This document shows, in pieces, positions 1 to 8,810 of a DNA stretch of 64,000 nucleotides (position 1 is its first letter; each line of letters begins with the position of its first letter). The position numbers and the translations under genes are program-made. Source of the DNA: a bacterium (GTDB lineage: Bacteria > 4484-113 > JAGGVC01); contig JABRWB010000005.1 in the NCBI GenBank assembly GCA_039961635.1, positions 1 through 64,000 on the forward strand. The letters are read 5' to 3'. The notes under the pieces were generated by a model, which did not search any database, was not told where the DNA came from, and worked only from the letters and a program-made list of their open reading frames with translations.

Positions 1-2
1 CC

Positions 3-977
3 GTGCACTCGGTTCCTTATTACAGGCTGGAGGTCGCGCTGAAGACCGGAGGGCCGGTTTGCGTCAACGGATTCTGGGGCGCGCACCTGCGAAGCGCGCT
101 GGGCGTGGCCTTGAGGGAGTCGTGCTGCCCGTTTCCGGGCGCGCCGTGCGACGGCTGCCTTCTGCGGTTCGACTGCGCGTTTGCGACCGCGTGGCACACG
201 TTCGTGCATCCGGACGACGAGGAGAGCGGGCTGCCGCCGGGGGTCACGACGAACCGCTCGCATCCGTTCATACTCCGGGCGGCAAAGAAAACTCCGGACA
301 AAGTCGCGGCAGGAAGGATTATCAAATTCGGGATGACGATTCTGGGCGAGCACACGTACAAGACCGCGTTCTGGATAGTCGCGCTCAAACGGATGGCGGC
401 AAGAGGGCTCGGCAAGGGGACGGCGCCGCTTGAGCTTGTGCAGGTGAAAAGGCTGCTCGGCAAGCGGTCGCGGATTTTGTACGACAAGTCGAAGCGGGCG
501 GTGGGCAGGCCGGGCGAGCCGGACATGCTTCGGATCGGCGAGCTTCCCGCGCGGGCGGACTCGAACAGGCTGGTCGACCTGAAGCTGAAATTCGTCTCCC
601 CCCTGCGCTTGAGGCGCAAGGACGAAGAGCCCGCCGCGCCCACGCCCAGGCTGATTTGGGAGGCGGCCGTGAGGCGCATCCAGGGAATGGCGTCCGCAAA
701 CGGGGCGCGGCCGCCGGAAGGATGGGGGGGGGAGTATTATTCCGAGGAAGTTTCGGGATGCTGGAGCAGGATAAAACAGGACAGGTGGAGCTCGTCGCAG
801 AAACAGCGCATACCCGCGACTGGATTCGCGGGCGAAATCGAGATTGCGGACGCGCCGCTGGGCCACGTGCCCTGGTGGAACGCGGCGCAGCTTCTTGGAA
901 TCGGCAAGATGGCGGCGTTCGGGCTGGGCGCGTTCGAACTGGAAGTGAAGGGGGGGGAGGATTCGGGCGGGCGATAG
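3..977 (+). CDS. cas6: Cas6-like CRISPR RNA endonuclease (start may lie outside window)
   Basis: The protein fits the Cas6/RAMP family, which cuts CRISPR precursor RNA into guides. The N-terminal half has a cysteine-rich segment (CCPFPGAPCDGCLLRFDCAF, about residues 41-60) that is common in this family. The C-terminus carries the typical glycine-rich end: GFAGEIEI followed by LLGIGKMAAFGLGAFELE. The first usable codon is a GTG two bases from the window edge, so the true start may lie upstream. At 324 residues it is close to normal Cas6 length. No repeats or spacers follow it, so any array must lie to the left. The family call rests on motif recognition; the catalytic residue is not assignable by eye. 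Confidence 0.72.
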   Translation: MHSVPYYRLEVALKTGGPVCVNGFWGAHLRSALGVALRESCCPFPGAPCDGCLLRFDCAFATAWHTFVHPDDEESGLPPGVTTNRSHPFILRAAKKTPDKVAAGRIIKFGMTILGEHTYKTAFWIVALKRMAARGLGKGTAPLELVQVKRLLGKRSRILYDKSKRAVGRPGEPDMLRIGELPARADSNRLVDLKLKFVSPLRLRRKDEEPAAPTPRLIWEAAVRRIQGMASANGARPPEGWGGEYYSEEVSGCWSRIKQDRWSSSQKQRIPATGFAGEIEIADAPLGHVPWWNAAQLLGIGKMAAFGLGAFELEVKGGEDSGGR

Positions 978-1094
978 CCGCGCCCGTTTCAAGCGGGGAT
1001 TGTAAGCATGCGGGCATGCCGTCCGGCTTTGCGTTCTTCCACCATGGAGCGCTTCGTGCCGGCGGATGTCGCGGACGGTCCGCGGAAGCGGTGA

Positions 1095-1580
1095 TTATTT
1101 TTTGTTGGGTCTAAGCGCGGCGGGATTTCGCGCCAATTGCCCGTGTACCTTCTCCCATTCCTCCACCGGGCCGGGAACGGGAATGAACAACGGATGCGTG
1201 CGTATTTCACCGGTCGTTTTCAAGCCGGCATAAATATCCGGCGCCCTCGACGCGAGTTTTCTCAATAGATGGCCGAATTCATACTCAATCTGTCCGGTGG
1301 TCACCTTGATTTTTCTGCATCTCGCCTTGCCTTCCAGCTTCGATTGGTCGAATTCATATCCCCGCTTTCCCGCCTCCTCGCATACGTGCCATAAATAGCG
1401 GTTGATGGCGTTTGCCGGATTTTGGAAGGCACGGAACCGGATAAGCTGCGGATGATTGAGGTAACCTTTGGTTTTGCCCAGAATGACCGACCTGGCCAGC
1501 AGCGCCTCCCGCCAGAGAGCGACAAGCCCCCTGGCGTCGAGATAGCAAGGATGGATCGACCACAGCCTCACGCCGCGCAT
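1095..1580 (-). CDS. Pyrimidine dimer DNA glycosylase family protein
   Basis: This 161-residue protein resembles the pyrimidine-dimer excision (endonuclease V-like, Pyr_excise) family. Members remove UV-damaged bases and nick the DNA. The diagnostic start is present: RLWSIHPCYLDARGLVALWR, then LLARSVILGKTKGY and NHPQLIRF, and later a block around YEFDQSKL. Length matches short members of the family. It faces the cas6-like gene convergently, with about 120 bases between them, and lies outside the defence island. No promoter or partner is obvious. Activity is inferred from the family only. Confidence 0.75.
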   Translation of the reverse strand: MRGVRLWSIHPCYLDARGLVALWREALLARSVILGKTKGYLNHPQLIRFRAFQNPANAINRYLWHVCEEAGKRGYEFDQSKLEGKARCRKIKVTTGQIEYEFGHLLRKLASRAPDIYAGLKTTGEIRTHPLFIPVPGPVEEWEKVHGQLARNPAALRPNKK

Positions 1581-1801
1581 TATAAACCGCGTGAACGCCT
1601 GAAGTTACGGCGGCGGGCGGCTTGATTTTCGCAGGCGTGATTTTAATTCCGTGCTCCGGATTTATTGCGGATTTGACTGTTTCGTCACGGTGCTGTTAGG
1701 GGGGAAAGGCAAGGGTATCCAAAATGGTTTTATAATTATGAATCTCTCCAAAACCTGCATGTTCAATCGGATTCGAGAGACAAAAGGAAGTGAATAGATA
1801 A

Positions 1802-2299
1802 ATGGCAGGCAAGGAAGCGGTCCAACGCATTCAATCGATGCTTGCGCTGGGAATATGCGTTTCTCTTTGCCTGGGGGTGGGTATGGCGAGCGGGTATCTA
1901 ACAGCCGATTCGGTTGCGGAATGGTATCCCCGTATTACTAAACCGTCTTGGACGCCGCCGTCGTGGTTGTTCGGACCGGTTTGGACCATACTTTATGTGT
2001 TGATGGCGGTTTCGGCATGGCGGATATGGACGCGGCATCGGCACGAGCGGGCGCTATTGTGCTTGGGGATTTTTTCGGTTCAACTTGCATTCAATGCTTT
2101 GTGGACCGGGATATTTTTTGGCATGCGAAATCCCTTTCTTGCGTTTATCGAGATAATTGCACTTTGGCTGCTTATCCTTTTAACGATCATTCTGTTTTTC
2201 AACCGCGACCGTTTGGCTGGATACCTGCTGATTCCGTACCTTATGTGGGTGACCTTCGCGGCTGCTCTAAACGGCGCCATTGCGTTCTTAAATATGTGA
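1802..2299 (+). CDS. tspO: TspO/MBR family membrane protein
   Basis: This 165-residue, very hydrophobic protein has five predicted membrane helices, as in the TspO/translocator family, which binds porphyrins and related ligands in the outer or plasma membrane. The family hallmark WTPPSWLFGPVWTILYVLM is present at about residues 50-68, preceded by the short N-terminal helix. Further helices are rich in Trp and Asn (FNALWTGIFF, LLIPYLMWVTFAAALNGAI). The start ATG follows a purine-rich stretch (AAAGGAAG). It is a single-gene unit, and its end marks the left border of the minus-strand island. Confidence 0.92.
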   Translation: MAGKEAVQRIQSMLALGICVSLCLGVGMASGYLTADSVAEWYPRITKPSWTPPSWLFGPVWTILYVLMAVSAWRIWTRHRHERALLCLGIFSVQLAFNALWTGIFFGMRNPFLAFIEIIALWLLILLTIILFFNRDRLAGYLLIPYLMWVTFAAALNGAIAFLNM

Positions 2300-2347
2300 A
2301 AGCCTAGGGGTGTTTTAACGGCGCCTTGACCCGCCGGACTTGATCAT

Positions 2348-2360
2348 GCTCCCCCGGGCG
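2348..2360. repeat. Candidate distal attachment repeat (copy of tRNA-Asn 3' end)
   Basis: The 13 bases GCTCCCCCGGGCG are identical, in the same orientation, to 34043-34055. That second copy is the 3' end of the tRNA-Asn gene: part of CCA, discriminator, acceptor strand and start of the T arm. It lies between tspO and the first minus-strand island gene, exactly where the co-directional block begins. The copy is short and GC-rich, and no integrase was found, so the assignment is tentative. Confidence 0.45.
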
Positions 2361-2433
2361 CAACCCTCTTCATAACCGTTCTCTTTCTCCTGCTGTTAAC
2401 CGAAAACCTTCAATTTCAACGGGTTATCAAAAA

Positions 2434-3486
2434 TCATGCGTTTCCCGATGAGGCGGAAGCGGCGTTGAGTCGCATTTCCTCTGCATCCGAATCCTCCGAG
2501 CAATCGGTGCCGACCAAACGCTCCGCCAGCTCCAAAGCGTCCACCGGCCAGAAGCACTCCGGGCGGGGACGACGCACATGCGGTTGTCCGGCCGCAGGGC
2601 GGCAGTTCAGCACGCATTCGGTCCACTGGGCAGGGATCGCGTTCCGGCCCCACACAGCGCCAAGAAGCGCGCCACAGATGGCGGCGTTCGTGTCGGTGTC
2701 TCCGCCGCGCATTACGGTGTCCACGACGGCTTCCTCCAGATTCGGGGCATGCAGAAGCTGCCACAGGGCGTTACGGAATGCCGTCAAAACCCACCCCTGC
2801 TGGTGGACATAATCGGCGGGTGGTGATTCGGCTGCACCTCGGACCGTATCCAGGAGACTCCCATCCACATTCATGTCTTCCGCCCAAGTTACAATCTGCT
2901 CGTATAAATCTCGGCCATTGCACCCCTGGTGGACGGAATGGGCAATCGCCATCGTGAACAACGCGTTGGCTTGCTGGCAAACCGGATGGGGATGGGTGAT
3001 CGCGGCATCCTGTCGCGCCCACTCAGCCACATGCTCCAAATCATGATTGGCTCCGAAGATGCCCAGCGGGCTGATCCGCATCATCGCGCCGTTGGCCTGG
3101 CTGTCCGGATTGGGACGCCCACGCAGACCACCGGCGACGGTCATTCCGCAATCGAAGGGACCGGAGTCCAGCCAGAAAATGTAGGCATTCCTCGCCTCCT
3201 CGGGATCGTACCTTCCCTGGTCCACCAGCATGCGGGCCAGCAAAAGCGCCATCTCGGAATCGTCGGTCGGTTGGCCGGCAATCGTGTTCCAAGTGCCTCC
3301 GTCGGCAAGTTCACGGACGCCTTTCGGGTATTCCCGGCGGATGTCATTCCGAGCCCGAAACTCGACCAGGCTGCCAAGGGAGTCTCCGGCAAGCTGGCCG
3401 AGCAGACACCCTTGGGCACGGGAAAGCATATCGATGTCGAGGAAGTCGCGGTGCATTGAGCCGTCGCCTTCGTTCAATATTCCCAT
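2434..3486 (-). CDS. ADP-ribosylglycohydrolase family protein
   Basis: This 350-residue protein belongs to the DraG/ARH-type family, which removes ADP-ribose from proteins, nucleic acids or small molecules using two Mg ions. Metal-binding motifs are visible: QPTDDSEMALLLA near the N-terminus (usual form TDDT) and RGGDTDTNAAICGALLGAVWG near the C-terminus. GCLLGQLAGDSLGSLVEFR matches the family start. The ATG at 3486 follows GAGG with good spacing and overlaps the stop of the HNH-like gene; an alternative ATG lies at 3456. It is the last gene of the long defence transcript and may reverse an ADP-ribosylation used in defence or counter-defence (inference). Confidence 0.88.
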   Translation of the reverse strand: MGILNEGDGSMHRDFLDIDMLSRAQGCLLGQLAGDSLGSLVEFRARNDIRREYPKGVRELADGGTWNTIAGQPTDDSEMALLLARMLVDQGRYDPEEARNAYIFWLDSGPFDCGMTVAGGLRGRPNPDSQANGAMMRISPLGIFGANHDLEHVAEWARQDAAITHPHPVCQQANALFTMAIAHSVHQGCNGRDLYEQIVTWAEDMNVDGSLLDTVRGAAESPPADYVHQQGWVLTAFRNALWQLLHAPNLEEAVVDTVMRGGDTDTNAAICGALLGAVWGRNAIPAQWTECVLNCRPAAGQPHVRRPRPECFWPVDALELAERLVGTDCSEDSDAEEMRLNAASASSGNA

Positions 3487-4184
3487 ACGACCTCACAGGC
3501 CAGGTATTCGCTCAGCACCATCCGAATAAGCACGCCACCCGTTTCGACCACCGCATATCGATAACGATCAGGTTGAACCACGATCCAACCACCTGAGAGC
3601 GGGAGTCGGTCCGGAGATTTCCCGAACGCTCTCAGGAACGCCCGGCTCCCGATTTCCGGCCACAAGTCGATCTTGTCATCGCCGACGACCTGCTCGAACG
3701 CCGATCTTTGGTCATCGCTCAATATCTGTAGGGGCGCAAAACCGACTATGCTCGGTTTTTCCAGTTTCGGGTACAACTCATATGCAGCGTGCCCTCTTGC
3801 GAGTTTCAGGATCACGTTTCGAACCCGATCGGCTTCCGGCTCCCAAAACAAGTTGTCCGCCGCATCTCCTTTTCGGGCACTTTCTATCCTATGTCTCAGT
3901 GGCGGATTTTCTTCCAGAATCCGCTTTATATTAGGACGATGCATCTCGGAAGTTTCTGTACCACCACAGATAACGCAGTCCAAAAAGCAAGCCAGATATT
4001 GCTCATCCAGCGAAAACGAGGCGTTGCACCCTTGGCAGGCACCGACGACCGGCAACTCCGGTGGATAGGGTTCATCCAACAGGACCTTCGAGGGAACGTG
4101 GTCGCGCGTATCAGGATAGGTGCCGCAATAAACGCACATGCCCGTGTGACGTTGATCGATAAACAGATTCCGTGGGTCCATCAT
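3474..4184 (-). CDS. HNH-like zinc-binding protein, unknown function
   Basis: The 236-residue protein starts with a zinc-ribbon/HNH-like region: CVYCG, then RDHVPSK, then CQGCN followed by FSLDEQYLAC and a further CVICG. This pattern occurs in uncharacterised HNH-like nuclease proteins. The rest is not recognisable. It overlaps the upstream DUF262-DUF1524 gene by ATGA and the downstream ADP-ribosylglycohydrolase by 13 bases, so it is probably co-translated. Nuclease activity is possible but unproven, since the last HNH histidine is not clear. Confidence 0.62.
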   Translation of the reverse strand: MMDPRNLFIDQRHTGMCVYCGTYPDTRDHVPSKVLLDEPYPPELPVVGACQGCNASFSLDEQYLACFLDCVICGGTETSEMHRPNIKRILEENPPLRHRIESARKGDAADNLFWEPEADRVRNVILKLARGHAAYELYPKLEKPSIVGFAPLQILSDDQRSAFEQVVGDDKIDLWPEIGSRAFLRAFGKSPDRLPLSGGWIVVQPDRYRYAVVETGGVLIRMVLSEYLACEVVWEY

Positions 4185-5887
4185 TGCGCCGCTTGTGCAA
4201 CCTGATTATCCTGAGTCTTCTGCGCGAGAAGATACGAGAATTTATCTCTAATCAACTTCTTGCGCTCTTCAATGAAGTCTTCGAAGCGGTCGATCTTCCA
4301 GAGGTCCTTATCCTTCGGTACCAAGTGCATGTCGAGGTAGCTTTCCGGCTTGTCGGCAAACCAGATTTCAGGGAGAGTGTCAGCCTTGCCGCCAGAGCCG
4401 TTCTCCGCCTGCGTCAACAACATACAGTTCGCCAACTGGTCGCGCGCATCCTGTTTGTATTTCACGATGCTGAGCCGACCGGTTTCCGGGCTGACGGTCT
4501 TGATCTTTCTCAAGGCACTCTGTGGAAAGATGTGATCGACCTGCGGGAGGTTGTTATCGTAAGCAGGCGTGTAGTTGAACTCCCGGTACCACAGATTGAA
4601 AAGCAGATGGATCGAATCGGAACCGTAACCCATCTGCCAGAAACGATCCTCGGTAAGCTCGAGACTTCGTCCTCTCGAACGAACGGCATCGAAAAGATGG
4701 TTCAAGTCGAAGCCGTTCCGTTCCTTGATTTTTCCGACGCAGTCGTCGATGAGTTGGTCCGGAGTCCCGCTGAAAGCACCGCTGATCAAGGCGCGCAGTA
4801 GGTAGTTGTCTATCCCCTGCGCAGCCTTCCAGTTATCCGGGAAATGATAGCGGGAATAGACCAACGGAATCAGGACAAGATAGGACGGCAAGGCCTTGTC
4901 ACATCGGATGAAGGTTTTCCCGCGGACGAAGTCCAGAACGTCTTTCAGCGCTTTCGTGATGTCCTGCCACCTGGTTTCGATTTCCTCACGCACACCCGGT
5001 TTGCGGAACTTCGAGACCTCATAGCGTGCGCCTTGATTCAACAGCGTAAGGCATGATTTCAAAACGAAATCACGTGTGAAAGCGAATCCGTGGCGGTTGA
5101 GGTCCGACAGGAGGCCCTCCATTTGTTCGTCGGCGCGGTCCCAGCTCGAGCTCAGCAAGGAAAAAAGCAGATCGGATTTACCCAACCGAGTGCCGCCGGA
5201 ATTCGCCCGTATAAAGACTTCCACAACGTCGTCTTCGGTGTAGAGTTCGGCGTTTTCTGTGCTGTCGAGCTCCTGGTATGAAATCCCGTCGTCGGAATGA
5301 AAAGTCTTGAATACGATGCCGACGTGGCGGCTGATTTTGCGGCGTTCATCAGGGGAGAGTTCGCGGCCCGCTTTAGCGATCAGGTCCTCCGCGGCGGTAA
5401 GCGGATCGGCGGTATTGAAGACCAAGTCTTTGAATCTGATCCACGGAAAGCCTGTTTTGCCTGCATCGAGAAACGCAAACCTGAACTTGACGTCGTCCGG
5501 GGCGGACACCTCTCCGCTCAAAATGTCGAGGAAAAGCTCCCGCCCTTCATAGCTCCCGCACAGACCGATGAACAGGCTTTGAAGTCTCTGCTGACCGTCC
5601 AGAACCAGACATTTCTTCTTGCCGTTTTCGGGGACGTAAAAATCGCTCAACCGAAGCTTGCTGCGGTAGTTGTCGATGAACTTTCTGTGGCGGGCCTCAG
5701 CCCTGGTCTTCCATATCAGCAGAGTGCTGATGGGGTATTCCCTCAGAATCGAGTCGAAGAGACGGCAGATCTGGTCCTCGCTCCAGACGAACGGCCGCTG
5801 GATATTGGGCAGCCAGAAACCGCCGTCCTCGTCATGATTGTTCAAAAAACTGACGATCTTCCGCAGAGAATGTTTCGGAGTCTTCAT
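4181..5887 (-). CDS. DUF262 and DUF1524 protein, GmrSD-like (type IV restriction relative)
   Basis: This 568-residue protein joins an N-terminal DUF262 (ParB/Srx-like NTPase) domain to a C-terminal DUF1524 His-Me finger nuclease domain, the architecture of GmrSD, which cuts modified DNA. Visible motifs are IQRPFVWS, CLVLDGQQRLQSLFIGL, and FIRANSGGTRLGKSDLLFSL for DUF262. For DUF1524 they are LPQVDHIFPQSAL and NCMLLTQAENGSGGKA. Both functional parts appear intact. The stop overlaps the HNH-like gene by four bases, and 33 bases separate its start from the DUF2188 gene. As a modification-dependent nuclease it could complement the two methylases of the same island, but specificity cannot be read from sequence. 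Confidence 0.87.
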   Translation of the reverse strand: MKTPKHSLRKIVSFLNNHDEDGGFWLPNIQRPFVWSEDQICRLFDSILREYPISTLLIWKTRAEARHRKFIDNYRSKLRLSDFYVPENGKKKCLVLDGQQRLQSLFIGLCGSYEGRELFLDILSGEVSAPDDVKFRFAFLDAGKTGFPWIRFKDLVFNTADPLTAAEDLIAKAGRELSPDERRKISRHVGIVFKTFHSDDGISYQELDSTENAELYTEDDVVEVFIRANSGGTRLGKSDLLFSLLSSSWDRADEQMEGLLSDLNRHGFAFTRDFVLKSCLTLLNQGARYEVSKFRKPGVREEIETRWQDITKALKDVLDFVRGKTFIRCDKALPSYLVLIPLVYSRYHFPDNWKAAQGIDNYLLRALISGAFSGTPDQLIDDCVGKIKERNGFDLNHLFDAVRSRGRSLELTEDRFWQMGYGSDSIHLLFNLWYREFNYTPAYDNNLPQVDHIFPQSALRKIKTVSPETGRLSIVKYKQDARDQLANCMLLTQAENGSGGKADTLPEIWFADKPESYLDMHLVPKDKDLWKIDRFEDFIEERKKLIRDKFSYLLAQKTQDNQVAQAAQ

Positions 5888-5920
5888 TATTCAGCGCCGC
5901 CTCCATCGCTTTGCTAATTC

Positions 5921-6160
5921 TTATCCCTTGGGTGGATATGGGTCCTTGCCGTAGGTGTGCTCCGTTTGAATCGTCATATCCTTCTTGTGGATGACGACCT
6001 GCCCGAGCTCCTGGTTCTTTGCAGCTTCCTTGGCGCGGTTGATTGCATCCGCTTTTGTGTCGTGTTTGCTCAGCGCCCTGGACGCATTCTCTTCTTTGAC
6101 CTTCCAGCCGCCGTCGGTATCGGGTGTCACATGGTAAGTTTTACGCTTCGACATCTTCAT
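5921..6160 (-). CDS. DUF2188 domain protein
   Basis: A 79-residue protein that fits the DUF2188 family across its full length. It starts with the HVTPDTDGGWKVK-type strand, has a helix with repeated Ala/Lys (AINRAKEAAKNQ), and ends with VVIHKKDMTIQTEHTYGKDP and PPKG. The family is small and of unknown function. The start ATG overlaps the stop of the Vsr-like fragment (ATGA) and follows a strong GGAGG, so this gene was probably once coupled to a complete vsr-like gene. Confidence 0.82.
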   Translation of the reverse strand: MKMSKRKTYHVTPDTDGGWKVKEENASRALSKHDTKADAINRAKEAAKNQELGQVVIHKKDMTIQTEHTYGKDPYPPKG

Positions 6161-6315
6161 ACCTCCTGATTTGAGTCGGGTTTCTCTTCGCGCCAGCGGA
6201 CCGCTGCGAGTATCCGATCAATGCATGCATCGAAATCCTCTTCGACTTCATGCTGCCACAGGCGGATCACCGTCCATTCCATCTGCCGCAGTTTCAGATG
6301 GTTCTGGATTACCAC
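6157..6315 (-). pseudogene. Remnant of a second Vsr-like endonuclease (C-terminal part only)
   Basis: Read from a possible GTG at 6315, this frame encodes 52 residues. The segment MEWTVIRLWQHEVEED and the following helix CIDRILAAVR look like the C-terminal strand and helix of Vsr/DUF559-type endonucleases. The catalytic N-terminal part is missing: upstream, the frame runs into the end of the GHKL ATPase gene. The stop overlaps the DUF2188 start by ATGA, suggesting that a full gene once sat here in the operon. It could instead be a real small protein; GTG spacing to the purine-rich AGGGACAGGA is poor. Confidence 0.5.
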
Positions 6316-6325
6316 TCCTGTCCCT

Positions 6326-8287
6326 CTAGTCGAACAACCCGTCGATTCGATCTGCCGCTCTCGCCCTTTCGAGATACGAGGCGTATGCGGCCCGAGCCCT
6401 GCCGATCAAAATCTCGTAAGTCAAGATTCTCGAACCGGGAGATACACTGTTCATCGCATCTTCGATCCGTTGAGAGGAATCGGGCGGGTTCGCGCCGACG
6501 ACGAACACGACTTCAATTTGAGCTCGATCCTTTTCCTCCGCAGGCAAGATTTCCTTCATGGCGTCCACGTATTTGGCCCCTTGGCCAGCGAGTTCGTAAA
6601 TACCAACGCGTACCGACGCTCTCTTCAACTCCACGATTACGTGTTTGCCAGCCAAGGTGCTGTAGCGAATGTCGACTCGACCATACTCCTCCTTAGTCCT
6701 GTCGTCATCGCGGAATGGATCGTGCGTACGCAATCTCCGCTCCATCTCCTCACTGCCCGTGGCGCGTTCCCACGCGGGGTCAAGCAGCCAAAGGTGATCG
6801 AACAGATACTTTTGCAGAACGCGCTCCCGGTGATTCTCGTCGACTAATCCCTGGAGTTCCTTGATTATGTCCAATCGATTGCGCACGATATCTCGATAAA
6901 ACGACGCCTCCAAAGAGTCCCGGTCGGCCAGCAGTCGTAGAAGGGCATCCACGCCTTTCGACAACGCTCGTTCAAGCTCCTCGGCGTCCCCACGGAGTCG
7001 AAGCCGCTCGAATCCGAAAACTGCATGACGAAGAAGTGTCCTCTGGCTTTCCTCTTGGTCTGTATCGTCCTTTCCGACCTCCATGGTAGCGATACGTTCG
7101 AGAAGCTTTTCCGCTTTCGTTTTCCAACCCTCCGGCAAACCGTCGAGCCATTCTCCGATACGCGGATATCGTCCGCGCAATTCACTCGTCTTGTCCGTCG
7201 CTCTGAGTTCGCTCCACGTCTCGGCTATCCTGCGAAGTGCCTTCTGGAGGAAAACGGTCAGAGCTCCGACCCGAGCATCATCCTCGATGACCCTCTGCCG
7301 GTTGCTGGTCACGATGTCGGCAGATTCGGATGCATCGAGAAAATCCGCTTCTACCTGGCCGGTCAGATACTTTGTATAGACCTCTGCGCCTACTATCCTC
7401 GCCAACACATCCTCGTCCACCAACCGTCCCCGAGCGAGGACTATGATCGAATTTAGATTTCCTTCCGGCGTGGCAAGGCGTTTAGGACGATCCACAGTGC
7501 CAATCCACCCTTGTATTTGCCATTCTGGATTCCATGTTTCGTCACGGCCGTCCAGACTTTCCGTTTTCTTAAGATTCACGCACGATGTGGTGGCTACTGT
7601 CGTGTCGCCAAACGTCCAAAGATATTCGATGAATTTGAGATCTTCTCGATCGGTTGCGGTTACCTCCACCTCATTCACGAATACGCGGAAACCATCACTT
7701 CCAATGATGGAAAAGCGGCGGGCCAACCGGCGTCTAAGCGACTCCGGTGCCATCTCGCGAAGACGATTTCGTTTCAAGGAAGATGCAAGAATGTGAGTGC
7801 CATGTTCGTTAACGAACGTTCCCTGGGAAACCGCTACCGGTTCGGGATTGTATACACTAAGTCCTGTCTCCATCGCCCTTCTCAAATCACTGGATATGAT
7901 TTTCAGACCGGCTGGCTCTGCACCGTTTGCTTGAGTCTTTATTTCGATCAGGTCAGCGATTGAAAAGAGCGAGAGCTTTCCGATGCCCTTCCGGCCCATT
8001 ACCGATCGTCCACCAGGAGTCGTGTCGCCATCTCTCCGGCGTCGATAGCCGACTCTAAGATAGCGTTCGTTAACGGCATATAGGTCCATCCCGATTCCGT
8101 TATCTACGATTTCTATGCGGTCTCCGGAGATATCGAGGTCAATCCTCACTTCGGTCGCATCAGCATCCCAGGCATTCGCAACGGTCTCCGTAATCACGGC
8201 GGCGACACTACTGTATAGTCCGTCGGCCAAATGGTCGAGCACGTTGAGGTCAATAGTCATCCGATATGGATGTTTGTTATCGCTCAT
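6326..8287 (-). CDS. GHKL ATPase (MORC/MutL-like) with C-terminal nuclease-like domain
   Basis: This 653-residue protein begins with a GHKL ATPase fold. Visible motifs are the N box ETVANAWDADA (about residues 34-44), DNGIGM (about 61-66), and MGRKGIGKLSLFSIAD, the ATP-lid glycine motif. Mid-protein is mostly helical. Near the C-terminus, YGRVDIRY followed by HVIVELKRASV fits the D-(E)xK core of a PD-(D/E)XK nuclease. MORC/MutL-type ATPases next to Vsr and C5-methylase genes are a known arrangement in restriction-modification loci. The start lies inside the end of the vsr gene. A DNA-clamp nuclease role is inferred. Confidence 0.8.
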   Translation of the reverse strand: MSDNKHPYRMTIDLNVLDHLADGLYSSVAAVITETVANAWDADATEVRIDLDISGDRIEIVDNGIGMDLYAVNERYLRVGYRRRRDGDTTPGGRSVMGRKGIGKLSLFSIADLIEIKTQANGAEPAGLKIISSDLRRAMETGLSVYNPEPVAVSQGTFVNEHGTHILASSLKRNRLREMAPESLRRRLARRFSIIGSDGFRVFVNEVEVTATDREDLKFIEYLWTFGDTTVATTSCVNLKKTESLDGRDETWNPEWQIQGWIGTVDRPKRLATPEGNLNSIIVLARGRLVDEDVLARIVGAEVYTKYLTGQVEADFLDASESADIVTSNRQRVIEDDARVGALTVFLQKALRRIAETWSELRATDKTSELRGRYPRIGEWLDGLPEGWKTKAEKLLERIATMEVGKDDTDQEESQRTLLRHAVFGFERLRLRGDAEELERALSKGVDALLRLLADRDSLEASFYRDIVRNRLDIIKELQGLVDENHRERVLQKYLFDHLWLLDPAWERATGSEEMERRLRTHDPFRDDDRTKEEYGRVDIRYSTLAGKHVIVELKRASVRVGIYELAGQGAKYVDAMKEILPAEEKDRAQIEVVFVVGANPPDSSQRIEDAMNSVSPGSRILTYEILIGRARAAYASYLERARAADRIDGLFD

Positions 8288-8810
8288 CGCGTTTTTCCTT
8301 TACAGGTTTGCCGCCTTCGACGTCGCCGCTCATCTCCAGGTCACGAACCGACACCATATCCGAATAACTAAGCTCTCCGAATCTCTCTTTGGACAATAGC
8401 CATGACCGCACGTGTGCACCCAATTTCTCGAGTTCCCCATCTTTCTTGCCTTTGAACGCACATTCCCAAACGACCAAAACTCTCCATTCGCTGGCCAGGA
8501 GGGAATCGTAGTTCTTTCTGTCACGCTTCTGATTCGCCTCGAATTTCTCGCGCCAGAAGTCCTTTCTCGATGCTGGCTCGGTAGCGAATTTGCACCCCTC
8601 GTGGACATGCCAGAAACACCCGTGCACAAACACAACTGACCTGAACCGAGGAAAGACGAGGTCTGGCGATCCGGGCAACTTTCGGTCATGTAGTCGATAT
8701 CGTAGCCCCAGTCGATGGAGAGCTCGGCGAAGACGCATCTCGGGACCCGTGTCGCGCTGCCCGACACTGGCCATGATTCGTGATCTCGTTCGCCTGTCCA
8801 CCGTATCCAT
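8277..8810 (-). CDS. vsr: Very short patch repair (Vsr) endonuclease
   Basis: A full Vsr protein (177 residues). Recognisable blocks are RSRIMASVGQRDTGPEMRLR at the N-terminus, then PGSPDLVFPRF, VVFVHGCFWHVHEGC (metal and zinc residues), FWREKFEANQKRDRKN, and WRVLVVWECAF. Vsr nicks T:G mismatches that arise when 5-methylcytosine deaminates. That fits the C5-cytosine methylase at the head of the same operon. The ATG directly abuts the drmC stop (TGAATG), and the end overlaps the ATPase start. The last ~50 residues are an extra charged tail beyond the usual family end. Confidence 0.93.
   Translation of the reverse strand: MDTVDRRTRSRIMASVGQRDTGPEMRLRRALHRLGLRYRLHDRKLPGSPDLVFPRFRSVVFVHGCFWHVHEGCKFATEPASRKDFWREKFEANQKRDRKNYDSLLASEWRVLVVWECAFKGKKDGELEKLGAHVRSWLLSKERFGELSYSDMVSVRDLEMSGDVEGGKPVKEKRDER

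Noticed and set aside
385-1017. 210-residue minus-strand frame opposite the cas6-like gene
   Set aside because: Pro/Arg/Ser-rich shadow with no recognisable motif.
978-1094. A CRISPR array after the cas6-like gene
   Set aside because: No repeated units of 20-40 bases with regular spacers are present in this interval or elsewhere in the first 3 kb.
2392-2401. GCTGTTAACC, which also occurs in the tRNA-Asn anticodon arm
   Set aside because: Only ten bases and in opposite orientation to the 13-bp repeat. Treated as chance.
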